DNA of 64,000 nt from assembly GCF_964204645.1 (NCBI RefSeq), contig NC_134035.1, forward strand, positions 5,890,501 to 5,954,500. The letters are read 5' to 3'. Both the position numbers and the translations under genes were made by a program. This document shows positions 45,190 through 57,604 of this stretch, one piece after another (the stretch's first letter is position 1; each line of letters starts with the position of its first letter). The notes under the pieces were generated by a model. The model searched no databases and was not told where the DNA came from. It saw only the letters and a list, made by a program, of their open reading frames with translations. The stretch is from Tubulanus polymorphus (Eukaryota; Nemertea; Palaeonemertea; Tubulaniformes; Tubulanidae).

Positions 45190-48100
45190 CAATGTTAATT
45201 TGTATAGCGCAGTAATTCCATTCAAAATGAGTTGAAATATGTGGTTCAGGGGATCGCAGAGCAAACAGGTGTATTTTGTCTTCATTTTAGCTGCGAATGA
45301 CCAAAAAAGTCACAGACCCGGCTCGTACGAAATATTATAGCATTTCTATAGCATTATAGCAAGTTTTCTCTCGGGCAATTTTTCACTCGGGTCTGGTCTA
45401 GGCCAGTTCGACTGGGGCCAAATCATCCCGCGTTCGACCACGCTATGCAGCCCCATTGTCTTTCCTATTTGGCTTCTTCGTCCGATCATTTGACAAAATG
45501 ATTACTCCAAGGTCCGATGGGTGTCCACAGCTATGGCTCAATTCGCTCCCCCTCCCCTCCCCAGTCTCCCAGCACACCCCTCACTCCCTCCGCTCTCCAA
45601 CATCCTGGTTACGTATTGTTCACGATTTCAAAGCCGCAGCAGTATTTATTACCTACTGAATGATAGATTCTCTTATAAATTGCGCTTTAACTCACAGCGA
45701 TCGAATTCATGCATCGACGACATATTCCGTAGCCGCTTGATATTCATTAGTGAGTCTGAAGTGGCTCAGTTAAAAGGACTCATTAACCGGTATATTTCAA
45801 AGCTCCGGTACTTAACTTCAGTTCTGAAAACTACTACACAAAAGTGCTGACAGTATTGGTTGAATAAATTGCAGAAGTCCCGACATAAGGGGTCGTTATA
45901 TGTTACGTCAAGGGGTTGAAAAATGCAGATTTGTTACGCGTAATAAATGAATGATCCCTACGCAAGCATTTAGATGAAATGATTAGAATTTATTTCATAA
46001 AATATGAATAAGCCCTGGTCGATTAGGCGCTTAGAATAAATGATAGAATTTATTTCATGAGATAAAAACAAACTCTGGGCTGTTACGTGTTCAGATAAAA
46101 GGATAAAATCTATTTCATAGAACATTTCCAAGCTCTGGGTCCGTCACGTCATTATCAACAGAGGCTCTCAGAGGAAATGATCAATTCTACAAGCGAATAA
46201 CAAAGTAAAAATTGAACTGTGGTTCTTTAGTAATGAATTAATAGTTGAATGTTTATTCACACAATAAATTGAATACGTATTCGCTCACTCACGACGAGTA
46301 GGCTAGAAAATAAATGTTTGTCCATTATGGTTAGTTGGTAAATCTGCGACGTGGAACACGATAAGCAAACAGTATGAAATCGAGTAAAATAAATACTTTT
46401 GTATCGAAGTTTAATGAATTTCCATGCGGAAGTATGGCGTTAACGGATTATATATTGTATCGTATTGTTTCGTGTGTTCCTTTGAAACTGTAACTAGTGA
46501 GCGATAGTGCTTGAAATTAAGAAAACAACCATCTGAAAAGTACTCGGTAAAAATATTATGTGTTATGGATCAAAATTCGGTTTGGGGTTATTCTTACGGG
46601 CTAATGACCAATGCCGGCCTTTTTCCAAGTCTCCCAATATCAACTTATATAGATTATTATAACCTTACTAACTGAACCCTGACAAAAATACTAATGATAG
46701 ATCGTCGTGTATTTTGTATATTTTAGATTGTTCGAATAAACAAATTCTTGGTTTTAAATTCTTTTAATCTGTAGATAGTGGGTTTTTATCTTATTATACG
46801 TTCACCACGTTTGAGTGTGGTTATCGTTCTACTGATGGATTATGATAGCTTTATTATCTATTTTAGATCAGCCCTTAAAACCTTTATTTTCGATTTTCAT
46901 TCAAGATCATGCTTAGCCACGCTTTTACTATGCATCGATGTTTTATGTCTAAGCGCCTTAGGGCAGTATAAGGCACCAAATATGGTAAACAATATAATAA
47001 TAATGATGATGTTGATAATAACAATAAGAAATTTGCCATTGAATACGAAATAATAATCTATAATGAATAAAAACCCACAGTAGATTTGTAGAAACAGTTT
47101 ATTTTCTCACAGTTTCGAGGGTAAAACTAAACCACTAAACCTCATCTTCAGAGGAACAAAAATACGTTAACTATACTGAGATCTATATCAGTTCACTGCA
47201 GTCATAATCTACAATCTTGGTTTTTCTTTTAAGACTGGTGATTTTAAACTGTATATGAACTTAATACGTCTGTATTAGAAAATTTTGGGAAAATCAATGT
47301 TTCTTCATATATTCTTCGAGAAAAAGTTTCCCAATAATGCCGTTCTGCCAGTATACGAGTAAAACATTCATACGAAACGTCAAAACTGTCTTTTCATTCT
47401 TTCTTTTCATAATCAATCATATTTGAAATAACGCCGTATATATCATAAGGAACGATTTAAGAATGTCCTCGCGCAAGAAATAGCAGGTTTCTCTCGGCCT
47501 GACATAGCAATAAATAACGATAGTTTTTTTTCCATTTGAAAGCGATAGTACCTTACAGGTTGCCGTCGATTGAATCGTTGACAACAACTATATAGAAACC
47601 TAACGCTTTCTATAGTTTTCAGTTAGCGCGTATATATTTTATGGTCGGCTATGTGTGTTACTGTTATTGCGATTATGGCCGAACGAATGAACGGTACCCA
47701 GAAGTTTAATGCCGCTTTGATAGATAATTATAAAGTAGATAAATGATCCTTTAAAATCATGTACTCGATAAATCGGGTTATTTCTTCCGCGCGTAACCCA
47801 TTCGCCTATTCGTTCATAAACGTCACCGACATTTCCAATTATGTACTCCTTCGCTTTAGAGAAAAAAAATCTGTAAATTCCACCGCCGATCACACGACTG
47901 AATCTGTACTTAGATTTCCGATTTCAAAATCAAACCACCTGTTTCGCCCGCGTGTGGCGGGTTTGTAAGGGACACCGAATCAAATAAAATCTACCAATCA
48001 AATAAATAACAGGGACAATCCCTATTTTTTAGATTAAAAGTAATGTCATCAAATTATTCCCTATCGAAGTGATGCATTCGTCATCGAATTGTGTCCAGGG

Positions 48101-50790
48101 GATAATTATCATTATGCTCGAATAAACCCCGATCGCTGATTTTGATCCATACGCTTTGATATTTCGATTATCTACAGCAGTTGAATTCTATAGGGAGTAT
48201 TTACGGTGAACCGCGCGCGTCGTTTCAGCTCTCGGAAATACAAATATTCACGTTTTATCATCACTGCAGAGGTATAGAGAGCTTTGTATAGAATTTGTGC
48301 TTGTATAAGTGTCGCAATCACAAAATCAATCGCAGGCATTTGTAATTTATATATGAGAATAGATTTGAATAGAAAATTCTAGAAAGAATTGCGTTGAAAT
48401 AATCTTCTGCCGATGGAAATTATTTTTGTTAGCTGGAACCGTACATTTTGAAAACAGTACATTTGGAAAAAAATCTGTGTTGATGACAACATATTAGAAA
48501 TTATTCTCAAACGGCCAATCGGCAACTGATGAAACTTTTATGCTTGGTTTACGTGATGTAAATCTCGTTGGTTTGTTACGTCGTGGACTCTGCATCGTTT
48601 TAGAGTCCATGATTATGTTTGACACACAGGTGGTCATCGTGCATCACTCATTGCGATGATTCGATCCATATTGTTTAAACCCGTGTGTGACATTAGTATC
48701 GCGAAGATAGAGAAAACTGTTGTTAGCAACGATTTGGACAACCGTTGTATCTAGTATCAATATCACCAGCTATCGATTTATACATGACAAATACTCGTAT
48801 TAAATCATTTAGGAGTCGAAACCCGTACATCAACTAGATCAACAGTAAGTAACTATGCGGTTAGATACAGATCGGCTGCTCAGCTTCAACCGACTGACGA
48901 CAAAGATCATTGTTTCATCATAAATTTGAAATATCTTCGGGAAACACTGATGTGACGTATGTATTGATATCTAATTGACATCCGACTTTATAACCCGATA
49001 TTCCATTCGATAATCCTATGATAAAATGATATCAATAATGAGCAGAGACAATATGTTTATTGTCTCTCGCTGGAGCCTTGATAAGAACAGTAAAAAAATG
49101 TCATTCGACTATATTTCGATTTCGATTTCCAATTTCGAAATCATACCCCCCCCCTCTTGTTTTTCTTATCTTAAAGTAGGAATTGGCGGTGTTAGGGTAT
49201 TCATTTGATATAGTTGAACGAAGAATGAAACAAAGTATGTTGCCATTCGAGCCTCCTGTCGCGTTGATCTATTAATAATGACCCATTAATATGTTTAGGA
49301 CACCTAACATACGGTTATGAAACGAGATATGGCGTCACACACGTATACGTGCAATGTACGAAATCGCAATAAACATCAGACCTATAGGTTTGCCGACTGC
49401 GTTAGATAACCCCGGTATAAAAGCGCAAAATGAAGTCTTGTATTTTGCTTGACCAACCGGACACTGCCCCAGACATGTATACTATATTATACTATGTTAC
49501 TTATAGCTCTTATGTCTTCACTTAAGGTTGTAAATCTTCTAGGTATATACGTGTTTATGGGCTCAATCTAAATATGAATAGCGTATGGACCGATACACTT
49601 CAGATTTTAAGTTTAAACAATTAAACACTTTAAGTATGTCGCAGGAGGCGCAGTGACCGAGTGGTTTACGCCGCCGGTCACTGGTCTCGTCAATCCAGGG
49701 TTTAAGTGTTCAAACCCTGGTGGCGACATAGTTTCTTGGTCGAAGGTTCTTCTCTGGCCTCTTTCCCGATGGGAAAAAGAAACATCGTACCCGCTTAGTC
49801 GCCGCGTTTAAATGAAAACCTGCGCGGTGAAACGAAATTCGAAGCGTTAAACTAAGAATTAGCGGTTTAAAAACGCTCGATATAAATTATACATCGATAT
49901 TTAAGTGTCGTAGTTGCTCAAATATTCGTTTAAATCATGGACTCCGAAACGAATTCGATTTAGAGACTATGTTTAAATTAACCGGCGGATAATGTTGGTA
50001 TTAAGAAAATTAAAAACAGTCAATTTCTATCACGTTTTCTATCCGCCGGTTATCTTTAACCAACCCCTGAACAATCTGGCCTCTGATCGGAAAGAATTAT
50101 ATCGGTTTTAATAAGTATAATATCAGCGCAGTAGGCAGTGTGTTTGTATGTTACTCTTAGCTGAAATTAGTGCACACACATTAATAAACTGTTATCTGAT
50201 AAAACGGTTTGAATTGACAACTGAAAAATTCCGCAAAATCCAAGATAATCGATCGTTAATCGGGACGAAAATGAATTACACCACGAATGATATACAAACA
50301 TATAGCGCAGCTTGTTGATAGATCAACACTTAGAACTTACTGATATAATCACTGATTGATAACAGTTAAGACATCGAAACGTTGAATGTCTCTTTTTTAC
50401 CGCTGCTATACGGACATAAAGTATACCGTTCTCTCAACTCAACGGTAATCTAACTGATTATTTTCTAGGGCTAAAAACTATAGATATTCTATTTCTACCA
50501 AGTAACAGTCCTGAAATTAGAATACATTTTCGACGATATTTGCGGCAACTTTGCCATCACAAAAGTCTCCATCGCAATCTAAGAGATATTCTAAGAGATA
50601 CTTATCCCGTCAAATCTACAGCCCTCAATCATTGATGATAGTTTCAATAAAGCTTTAATTGCTTACCGGTTTTTAGCGATTTAAACAGCTCCGATTTCTT
50701 AAGAAAGAACGGTATCAGTGCATTTATTTCTCCGGTAGTTCGCGAAGAAGGCGGTTTATCTATAACCGAAACCACTTGATCGTACGACAT
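36667..50790 (-). CDS. CNBD2: CNBD2-like protein with two cyclic-nucleotide-binding domains
   Basis: Nine coding exons, 5' to 3' on the minus strand: 50790-50667, 44883-44796, 41163-40967, 40412-40103, 39559-39440, 39243-39092, 38991-38204, 37265-37135, 36769-36667. All are GT-AG and in phase, giving 670 residues. The start ATG has an in-frame TGA 18 bases upstream. CNB domain 1 spans residues about 28-175: a leading helix, G-E-K-G-D-C-F-Y-I-I-L-S-G, an acidic/basic insert at about 88-122, and a phosphate-binding cassette F-G-E-L-A-L (142-147) with Arg154. CNB domain 2 (about 181-365) has I-V-K-Q-G-D-P-V-V-G-L-Y-F-V-L but I-G-D-M-E-L and no cassette Arg, so it is probably non-binding; it also carries a long insert. 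The mammalian relative binds cAMP and is needed for sperm function. CNBD2 is my best family guess; CNBD1-type remains possible. Confidence 0.75.
37424..37819. mobile_element. CAGGGGCGGAT-bounded element, copy 2
   Basis: Left end CAGGGGCGGATTTAGAG; inverted right end CAGGGGCGGATCTAGGAT. About 396 bp, within the intron between exons 7 and 8 of the CNBD2-like gene. No transposase is visible, so it is non-autonomous. Confidence 0.7.
39700..40065. repeat. Degenerate tandem repeat of about 60 bp
   Basis: CTCACAACTGTGGAACTGGATCCT-type phrases (AACTGTGGAAC, GGATCCTGAGTTC, AGTTAACTCT) recur four to five times in the CNBD2-like intron 39560-40102. A related phrase occurs near 33390-33475. Confidence 0.75.
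41290..41360 (+). mobile_element. tRNA-like SINE head
   Basis: GTGGTCTAGTGGTTAGAGCAC is a near-perfect pol III A box and D-arm. A degenerate B box (GATGAAATCCC) follows at about the expected spacing. The anticodon region and acceptor stem do not form, so it is a SINE relic rather than a tRNA gene. Confidence 0.5.
45150..45215 (-). repeat. AAT/ATG microsatellite with LINE- or SINE-type tail
   Basis: GATAATGATAATAATAATAA is followed by TTGTATAGCGC; inverted, this is the GCGCTATACAA-then-ATT-repeat tail common at retrotransposon 3' ends. Confidence 0.55.
45965..46190. repeat. Tandem repeat of about 62 bp, 3 to 4 copies
   Basis: AGAATTTATTTCATAAAATA, then CTCTGGGCTGTTACG-type phrases, recur at about 62-bp spacing with divergence. 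Confidence 0.7.
46690..47165. mobile_element. Opposed copies of a Penelope-like repeat
   Basis: The plus-strand part (46705-46835) contains ATATTTTAGATTGTTCGAAT, GTGGGTTTTTATCTTATTAT and GTTTGAGTGTGGTTATCGT. The opposed part (47060-47151) contains ATAAAAACCCAC and, on the minus strand, CTGAAGATGA...CGAAAC (47112-47151). A clear homologue in the opposite orientation lies at 52945-53110. The region between them has retrotransposon-like GCGCCTTA and AAT-rich tails. Confidence 0.5.
49655..49740 (+). mobile_element. tRNA-Ser-like SINE head
   Basis: GTGACCGAGTGGTTTACGCC is a close A box of tRNA-Ser type. A 9-bp hairpin (CCAGGGTTT/AAACCCTGG) holds the B-box-like GTTCAAACC. TATGTCGC and GCGACATA at the two ends are exact inverse complements, like an 8-bp acceptor stem. 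The arms do not form a normal cloverleaf, and unrelated sequence follows, as in a SINE body. Confidence 0.55.
49971..50062. mobile_element. Fold-back MITE, short copy
   Basis: TTAACCGGCGGATA and TATCCGCCGGTTA pair across a loop of about 60 bases; same family as 16161-16284. Confidence 0.6.
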
Positions 50791-52639
50791 TGTCGTTGAT
50801 GTTTTTCACTTGACAGTTTTATCTAACGCGTTTGAGTTGAAATATATTCCAAAGTTTCCGAGTTCAGTAACTGACGTTGGTCTGACTGAGAAACGCTTCC
50901 ATAACGCGCCGCCGATGTTTGGTCTCCGCACGCGCTCGGTACACGAGTGTCACTGTTACTGTGTGTACAAACAGCACTCGCGCGCGCTAATGTCGTCTGG
51001 CAAAGAAAACGCTTCGATTCTTCGACCGTGTACACTCACTTCGATATAAATCATAATTCCTCGACGAGCGAATTGTCTTGGTCGATTTTGTCTTTGAGGT
51101 CCCCCGTTACGTTTTTCGCACAAAAGTAAAACTCGTATTCATACGTAAGAGTCCCACAATATCGACGAAAGTAAAACGTGCAGAAGACCTGCGATATGAA
51201 GGTTTAACTAAAGAAATCTTTTTCAGATATTTTTTTGACATTTCGGATTGATAACTTCTATATCCATTCCAGCGATTCATTTTTGAAGATAGATATAGAA
51301 GTGAATCTTTCCAAAATGTTAGTGAAACAGATTTTCTAGATCGCGGATATTTTCTACACACTTCTCGTGGACTGCTGAAATAGATTTCGTCAAATTCGTA
51401 TATTCACGTCATGTTCGCATGAAAGTTCGCCGTGAAGTCTTTGTGAAGCCAATATATTCCACCAACAACCAACGTCAGATGGAATCGTTCAAACTTAGCT
51501 ATTTAGAAATAAAGAAACAGTAACTAATGACTAATTAATTTTCGATCTCGAAATTTTGAATTTCCTTCTTATTAATTTGAATGATTGATTCGATTTATAT
51601 ACTTGTTTTTGCGTCTCTTACAAACCCAGTAGTCACACCTACCGAGAACGAAACAGAGGCTTCGATTTTGAAAATAGTTTGGCGATCTAATTCACAGAAC
51701 ACGCATTCGCCATTGCGTAAATAGCATCGCTTAAAAACGACTGTAAGACGCGATCAACAATCAACACGTTCAACGACTTTCATTTATGTGAAATGACAAA
51801 TACGTAGTGAACATTACAAATAACAATGAGCTAAGTCTATTTTGACCTCGAATACATGTTACCATCAGTTACTGAAACCAGTCCGGCAAATACGTAAATG
51901 ATCCCGCTCACATACTCCTAGTTTTGGAGCTCAATTCCTGAAGAAACGGTAATGAAAAGTTAACACGACGAGGCTGTGACTGTTGAGTCGACGTAAAACG
52001 GTACAAGTGACTGGTCCGGTGATGAATGAGATATCAATTGAGAGGTTGAATGATGATAGATTATCAGAGCGCTGCTCATGTGCCCCCTCCCCCTAGTCGT
52101 GATAACTGAGCGTCAGATAATAAATATTTCACAAACAAATAAAACGTCCTTTTTGTGATATTTTTCGCAGTCAATTATCACGCAATCTGTCACAGCCAGG
52201 GTCGACTGGCGAAGACAACTAGATTAGATTATATTTTTCTAAGGAAATGCCCAGTGACAGGTTCCGTCACAGATTTACTTATCTATAGCAGCTACAAGAG
52301 TTGTGAACTCATGATTCACTGATAAAGCTCTCTCTGTCAGAGACCAATCAGTCATCGAACGCCTGCCCGGAAAATGAGAGACAAAAACAGTTTTATCGCC
52401 AGATATGATGGATTCTTGCCACTTCAAGTTCCAGGCCCGTTTCGGTCGTGGTGTGCGACATATACACGATGCCTCTGGGCACATCGTCACGGAGAGACAA
52501 GCTGTAAATCTACAAGACTTCGTTGGGCTTCGTGAATAAAAGAAAATTGTTTGCGGAAATTTAAGGGTTTCCGTTATCAAGAAGCATTCGACTAATCTTA
52601 GTAGAAAGCGATTTTTGTTTTTCATGATTTTCGCTTTTG

Positions 52640-53210
52640 ATTACCTGAATGGGTGTATGATTGTCTGAATGGGTGTTTGATTGTCCTGACTAGTATATAG
52701 TTGGCTGAATGAGTGTTTGATTGTCATAACTAGTATATGATTGTCTGGAAGGCTGTATGATTGTCTGAATGAGTATTTGATTGTCAGAATAAGTATATGA
52801 TTGACTGAATGAGTGTTTGCTTGTCAGAATGAGTGGACGATTGTACGAATGGGTGTACGATTGTCTGAATGGGTTTGAATGTCCCAATCTGTGTTTGATT
52901 GTCCGAATCGGTGTACAATTGTCAGAATGGGTGTACAATGGTCAGAATGGTACGATAACCACACTCAAACGCGGTGAACAGATAATAAGATAAAAACCCA
53001 CTATTTAGAAATTAATAGAAATCTAAAATCGAGAATTCATTTATTGAAACAATCTAAAATATAAGAACACGACGTTTCGATCTCACACTAGAGATCATCG
53101 TCAGGTGTGGTCAATATGAATGGATGTATGATTGTCAGAATGGGTGTATGATTGTCTGAATGGGTGTCTGATTGTCAGAATGGGTGTCTGATTGTCAGAA
53201 TGGGTATAAC
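52640..53210. repeat. 20-bp degenerate repeats interrupted by a Penelope-like insert
   Basis: Units of TGATTGTCTGAATGGGTGTA type run from 52640 to 52950 and resume from 53117 to 53210. The block between them (52945-53110) is a dispersed element inserted within the array. Confidence 0.8.
52945..53110 (-). mobile_element. Penelope-like repeat with hammerhead-like motif
   Basis: Minus strand: CTGACGATGA, a TCTC/GAGA stem, then CGAAACGTCGTG (53074-53104), followed by ATATTTTAGATTGTTTCAAT and GTGGGTTTTTATCTTATTAT. It matches 46705-46835 over most of its length. Confidence 0.5.
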
Positions 53211-53899
53211 GGCTTGTCGCATATACACGGATAAACTTTCTCACTATTCCCAGCGCCCGGCACGTCACACGTCAGCATGATGTCATACAGGCGTGATAGG
53301 GAATTTTTCGCGTGGCAGGCCGGCCGCGAACAATTTATCACACGGTTGAATAATATCGACATCGATCTGCCCCGGGGACACACGCGAGTGAAATCAGTAT
53401 CATCTCGAACCGTCAGATTACTGGCACCGATCGATACTCGTATTGTGTAAGATATGTGTTCAAACGGAAATGAATTGTTCGCCTCGATGGACATGTATTT
53501 ATTACGAGGTGACAAATCTGATAAAATTCCAACACGCGATATATCAGAATCACCGCCACCAACACCAGCCATTTACCATCCACCCAACCATCACCATAAC
53601 CACCTCCCCATTGGCCTTTACAAAATCAGGGAGATGTTTTTTGCTGAGCTCCCTGCAGAGATATTGGTATCCTCCATGATGAAAAATCCATGAACTCATC
53701 GAATTCAGCTTCCGCAAATGATAGCCGTCTCAGTGAGACCCATGACGTCATCAAATTCTCTTGTGATTTTAACTTCCGGAAATAAGAGCATCTATGACGT
53801 AAGATCGCCATCACATATATTCAAAGTGTTAGGTTGAAGATGGAGGCTTTTAACGTTTGCTTTTACTTTGCTTTTTTGTTACGTGACCGACACCATATT

Positions 53900-53970
53900 G
53901 ACGGTTCCGAGTTCGGGCCTTCCGCGTGCGAAGTGGACGCTCTACACCGCTGAGCCACGGCTCTCTCCCC
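53900..53970 (-). mobile_element. tRNA-like SINE head
   Basis: The minus strand reads GTGGCTCAGCGGTGTAGAGCG, a good A box, then GGCCCGAACTCGG at B-box distance. The B box is degenerate and the acceptor stem is absent. Confidence 0.45.
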
Positions 53971-54134
53971 GAACAGACCATGGATGGATATTGCCCTCTG
54001 GGAACAGTTGTCCAAAAGTTGGCTAAAGATGTTATTAACTCAAACACCTTTAAGCAAATTGTCCCAGAGCTACAGGTCAATCCATCCATGGACCATAAAA
54101 TACGAATAATCCATGATCTATCGCGGCGCTAAAT

Positions 54135-54235
54135 GTATTCACTAAGAACCTTAGTGTCTGATGTGCCACAGATGGGTCCACTTTCATCAAGAATCTTAGT
54201 GTCTGATGTACCTCAGACTCGTGGGTCCACTAGGA
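54135..54235. repeat. Two-copy tandem duplication of about 50 bp
   Basis: CTTAGTGTCTGATGTGCCAC and CTTAGTGTCTGATGTACCTC each lead to GGGTCCACT. Confidence 0.7.
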
Positions 54236-54648
54236 TCGTAGAGTGACGGAGGTCACTGTGGAAACAGATACTTCCAGGACTGGGTGAAGAAATGGAAGCT
54301 CTGGTCTGTCCGTTATGTACAATGGAAACTACCAGAACAATAAACACACTAGTCACTATGATGATCGAAACGAATCGAATCGACTGTTTAGTTTCTGGGT
54401 AGAAAACGTGACCGGGGCGCGAAATGTTGCAAAAAGCCGATATGAAAGTGCGGTTGTAATGTGGTGTGTGAGCTGGACGACGCTGTGTTGATCCTGTATG
54501 TGTTGTTTGTCTCACGAAACGTTTACAAGCTCATATTGATGTTCTGACTGGACTGTACAAGATTCATCTGTAAAGTTCTGTGTTTGTCGTACGCGACCTT
54601 CTTAGCTTTTTTTGCACAAAGATGCACCGTAACTTCTGAGTGTTTTCT

Positions 54649-54757
<109 letters not shown>

Positions 54758-55714
54758 ATCAGTTTCATTCTTTGTTGAAGAGTCAGTCTTAAGAGGTGCT
54801 TGGTTGATTCTTCTTCCCAACATTTTGGATACACTAACCCGCTAATGCCATCGAGTATACCATTCGGTTGAGGGATTTAAACATTTCTATTCGGGCCTTG
54901 ATTTACATCGGCTTTTATCGAAAAGTTTCAAACAACGAAAGTCAATCGATAAAAAATACGTACCGTATTTTTAGTTATCATCGAGTTATGTATATATGTA
55001 TACAATTATATCACCTTCGTAGAATCATCATTGAACAAATCCCACTGAAAAATCGACGTGAGAAATATTCGGGAAACTCCGCTGTGTTCGCAACGCAGCC
55101 GCGCTCTCTCCCTGGATAAAACATTATATCGGTCAAGGTTATTCGGTACTATGAACCAAGGACGAAAGGATGAAAATTACCAGCGGATAAGTCTGAATTG
55201 AGCTATACCGATGACATCACTAGCTTACCGATGTCTCATCGTTATTACTGTCCGTTGTGGTTTTCTTCAGTGATCGGAAATTCCGCTATATTATCTGCAC
55301 TCGACTTATCATTCTCGTACGGACATCTTATTCGACACCGATCAAAGTCCATTGTCCGCGTTATTAGAATAACCATTAGTTGATTATACGGGCCGGTAGC
55401 TGTCGGGCATCGTTGACAAAACAAGCTCCGATTTCCTTTTTGATGTACATTTCTTATTCTAGACACCATGATGAATATGCGCGTTATAATGACGATGACT
55501 CTTATGTACCGTTCTGAATGTATCATCATTAATGGTCATCGGTCCAGCGCGATATGGATACCTTAGCCACCATCGTACGGATATTTGGCCCGGGCCAAAG
55601 GGTGGATTCAAATTTAGCACGTACTTGATTAGAGCGCGTTCACACTTAAATCAGGCACGCGTTATTGCAGTTGTCATAGATGCTCTCGAGACGACACTCA
55701 AATTTTCGGGAGAA

Positions 55715-55925
55715 TAGGGAGGGAAAAACTGAGAAGAGAGTTTTCGGGAGTGAGTTTGCAAGAGAGACAATGAGAGGGAGATTGTGAGGGAGTGAAAGAG
55801 TAGAGTTTGCGGAAGAGAGAGAGAGTTTGCGGGAGAGAAAGTAAGAGTTTGCGAAAGAGACAACGAGAGGGGAAATAGTGAAAGAGAAGGGGGAGAGAGG
55901 GAGCGAGAATGAGACAGTGATAGTT
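55715..55925. repeat. Purine (GA) tract 1
   Basis: About 210 bases almost free of C and low in T on the plus strand, with GAGAGAGAG runs and repeated GAGTTTGCGGGAGAGA-type phrases. Confidence 0.85.
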
Positions 55926-56134
55926 AAAACAAAACGCAGGTGTGAATTTAAATCCGCTGATCAATTCACATCATGTTCCTCGGCGGAGTAAAATGTAAAT
56001 CAATCACCCGTAAACTGATTTAATCTGTACCGGATAAAACTGTGCGCAGGCGGCACTGTGCGAGTGTTTCAATACTGATACTCCGAGCGCCCCGCTCAAA
56101 ACGAATTCACTTGTTAAACATCACGCTTCGTTGT

Positions 56135-56235
56135 ACCCATTATATTCAGGCATTTTTTGAATAACTCGAATAACATGTCTGATCCGACGAGGAAACTGTT
56201 TTGATTGAATATGAAAGAAAAATAACTCGGATGAC
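56135..56235. repeat. Two-copy tandem duplication of about 66 bp
   Basis: AATAACTCGAATAACATGTC and AATAACTCGGATGACATGTC each lead to a CCCGACG- or TCCGACG-type flank. Confidence 0.65.
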
Positions 56236-56504
56236 ATGTCGAACCCGACGGTGAAATCCTGTTCGCAACTTGTCCCCTCTTTCCTGGAAATGATTGAAAA
56301 TTCTGTCATCCGAATTATTCGAAAAGCCTTAATAAACTAACCGCGGCTAACATGGAATGTGTCCATGTTTCTATCAACTCGCGTGGAACCGAGTGTTCTG
56401 AGTTGAAATCCCCGCGATAGTTCTCACAGCCTAAAAAACGTATTAGGCAACAACTTTCGATTGAATGCGTTCGGGTTTAGGAATATCAATTCGCGGATAA
56501 CAAA

Positions 56505-56770
56505 CCCTCTACCGGCCGCTTATAATCAGGTTTACAAATGTAGCTATATTACCGGAATAGGTTTTAGAGCGTACGTATATTTTGGTCGAATATTTTGGCC
56601 TTTTGATATTGAAGAGAATTCCAGAATCGGTAGAGACCAATCAAAGCCTACCAAACTCTCTACCGGCTGCTTCTATCGGGTTTACAGATTCCGGATGAGA
56701 ACGCTTATTCCGATCGAAACGAACCAGAAGAGAATCCAAAATCGGTAGAAACCAATCAAAATCTGCCTAA
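56505..56770. repeat. Diverged two-copy duplication
   Basis: CTCTACCGGCCGCTTATAAT and CTCTACCGGCTGCTTCTATC, each with GGTTTACA shortly after and AATCGGTAGA-ACCAATCAAA later, about 140 bp apart. Confidence 0.6.
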
Positions 56771-57357
56771 AGGAATCTTGACGTCCTCGCTATTTTTCCA
56801 TTTTCACATATATACATATACATGCCCTTTACGTATGAATTTTTCTGATTTGATTTCGATATGATGAAGATTTACGCGAGATACTTCTGTAGTGTAATAC
56901 ATTGTCAATTACCCAGTCTATCAGAATACTTTATAGAAAATCTGATCGTTGATGCAACCGCTCCAGGGAGGGAGGGACTGGTTTAATTTCCTTCTCCACT
57001 CGTCGTTGAAGCGAATTCTTATTTTTATCGTTGTAGCCTGTGCAAAACCTCCCTGCGCGTATGTTTAGTGTGTAGGATGAAATTTGAAAAATGGCCACGC
57101 ATATAGACAAAAAAATATTCATTTTTATTGTCTGAATAGGGGTAGAGATGTGAAGTAACATTATAGCTAGTAATAGTTTCGAGGCTTCTTAGCTTTTCTG
57201 CCATAAAGCAGATAGCAAAAAGTAGTTTTATATTGTATATGCGATTGGCTAAATGAAAAAATGATATTCTGAGCGAAATGTTTTATGGTTAACTTCTGAA
57301 AGGGCGGGTTCGTTCGACAAAAGTCATCAAAAGTATTTTATAATTCGTCCCTGTTCA

Positions 57358-57604
57358 GGACTCAGTTCTCAAAAGTTGGTTAGAGTTAACCGGTGGGTGA
57401 TATAGTGAAAATTAGAATACCATCGACCCGACAGTTATCCTTAACCAATTTCTTAGCAACACTGACCTGACTGGGGCCAGTTGCTTAAAAGTTTAGAGTT
57501 AACCAGTGGATAGTTGACATAGTGACAATTCAAGACAAGTTCAGTGTTACTAAGGTATTCATTCGTCGGTTAACTTTAAACCAGCCCTTGAGCAACTAGT
57601 CCCT
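57358..57604. mobile_element. Two adjacent fold-back MITEs
   Basis: Diverged copies at 57358-57468 and 57473-57604, each with CAGTT-CTCAAAAGTT- or CAGTTGCTTAAAAGTT-type left arms and CTTGAGCAACT- or CTTAGCAAC-type right arms. Same family as 16161-16284. Confidence 0.7.

Larger units (their letters stand above)
44884..50666 (-). other. Intron 1 of the CNBD2-like gene
   Basis: A 5.8-kb intron with no supported exon. It contains an AAT/ATG microsatellite with a retrotransposon-like tail (45150-45215), a three-copy 62-bp repeat, two opposed copies of a Penelope-like repeat, a tRNA-Ser-like SINE and a fold-back MITE. No reading frame above background is recognisable. Confidence 0.6.

Noticed and set aside
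52275-52625. 116-codon minus-strand frame as a possible transposase fragment
   Set aside because: I searched by eye for Tc1/mariner-type D-E-C and D-x-x-D motifs and found none.
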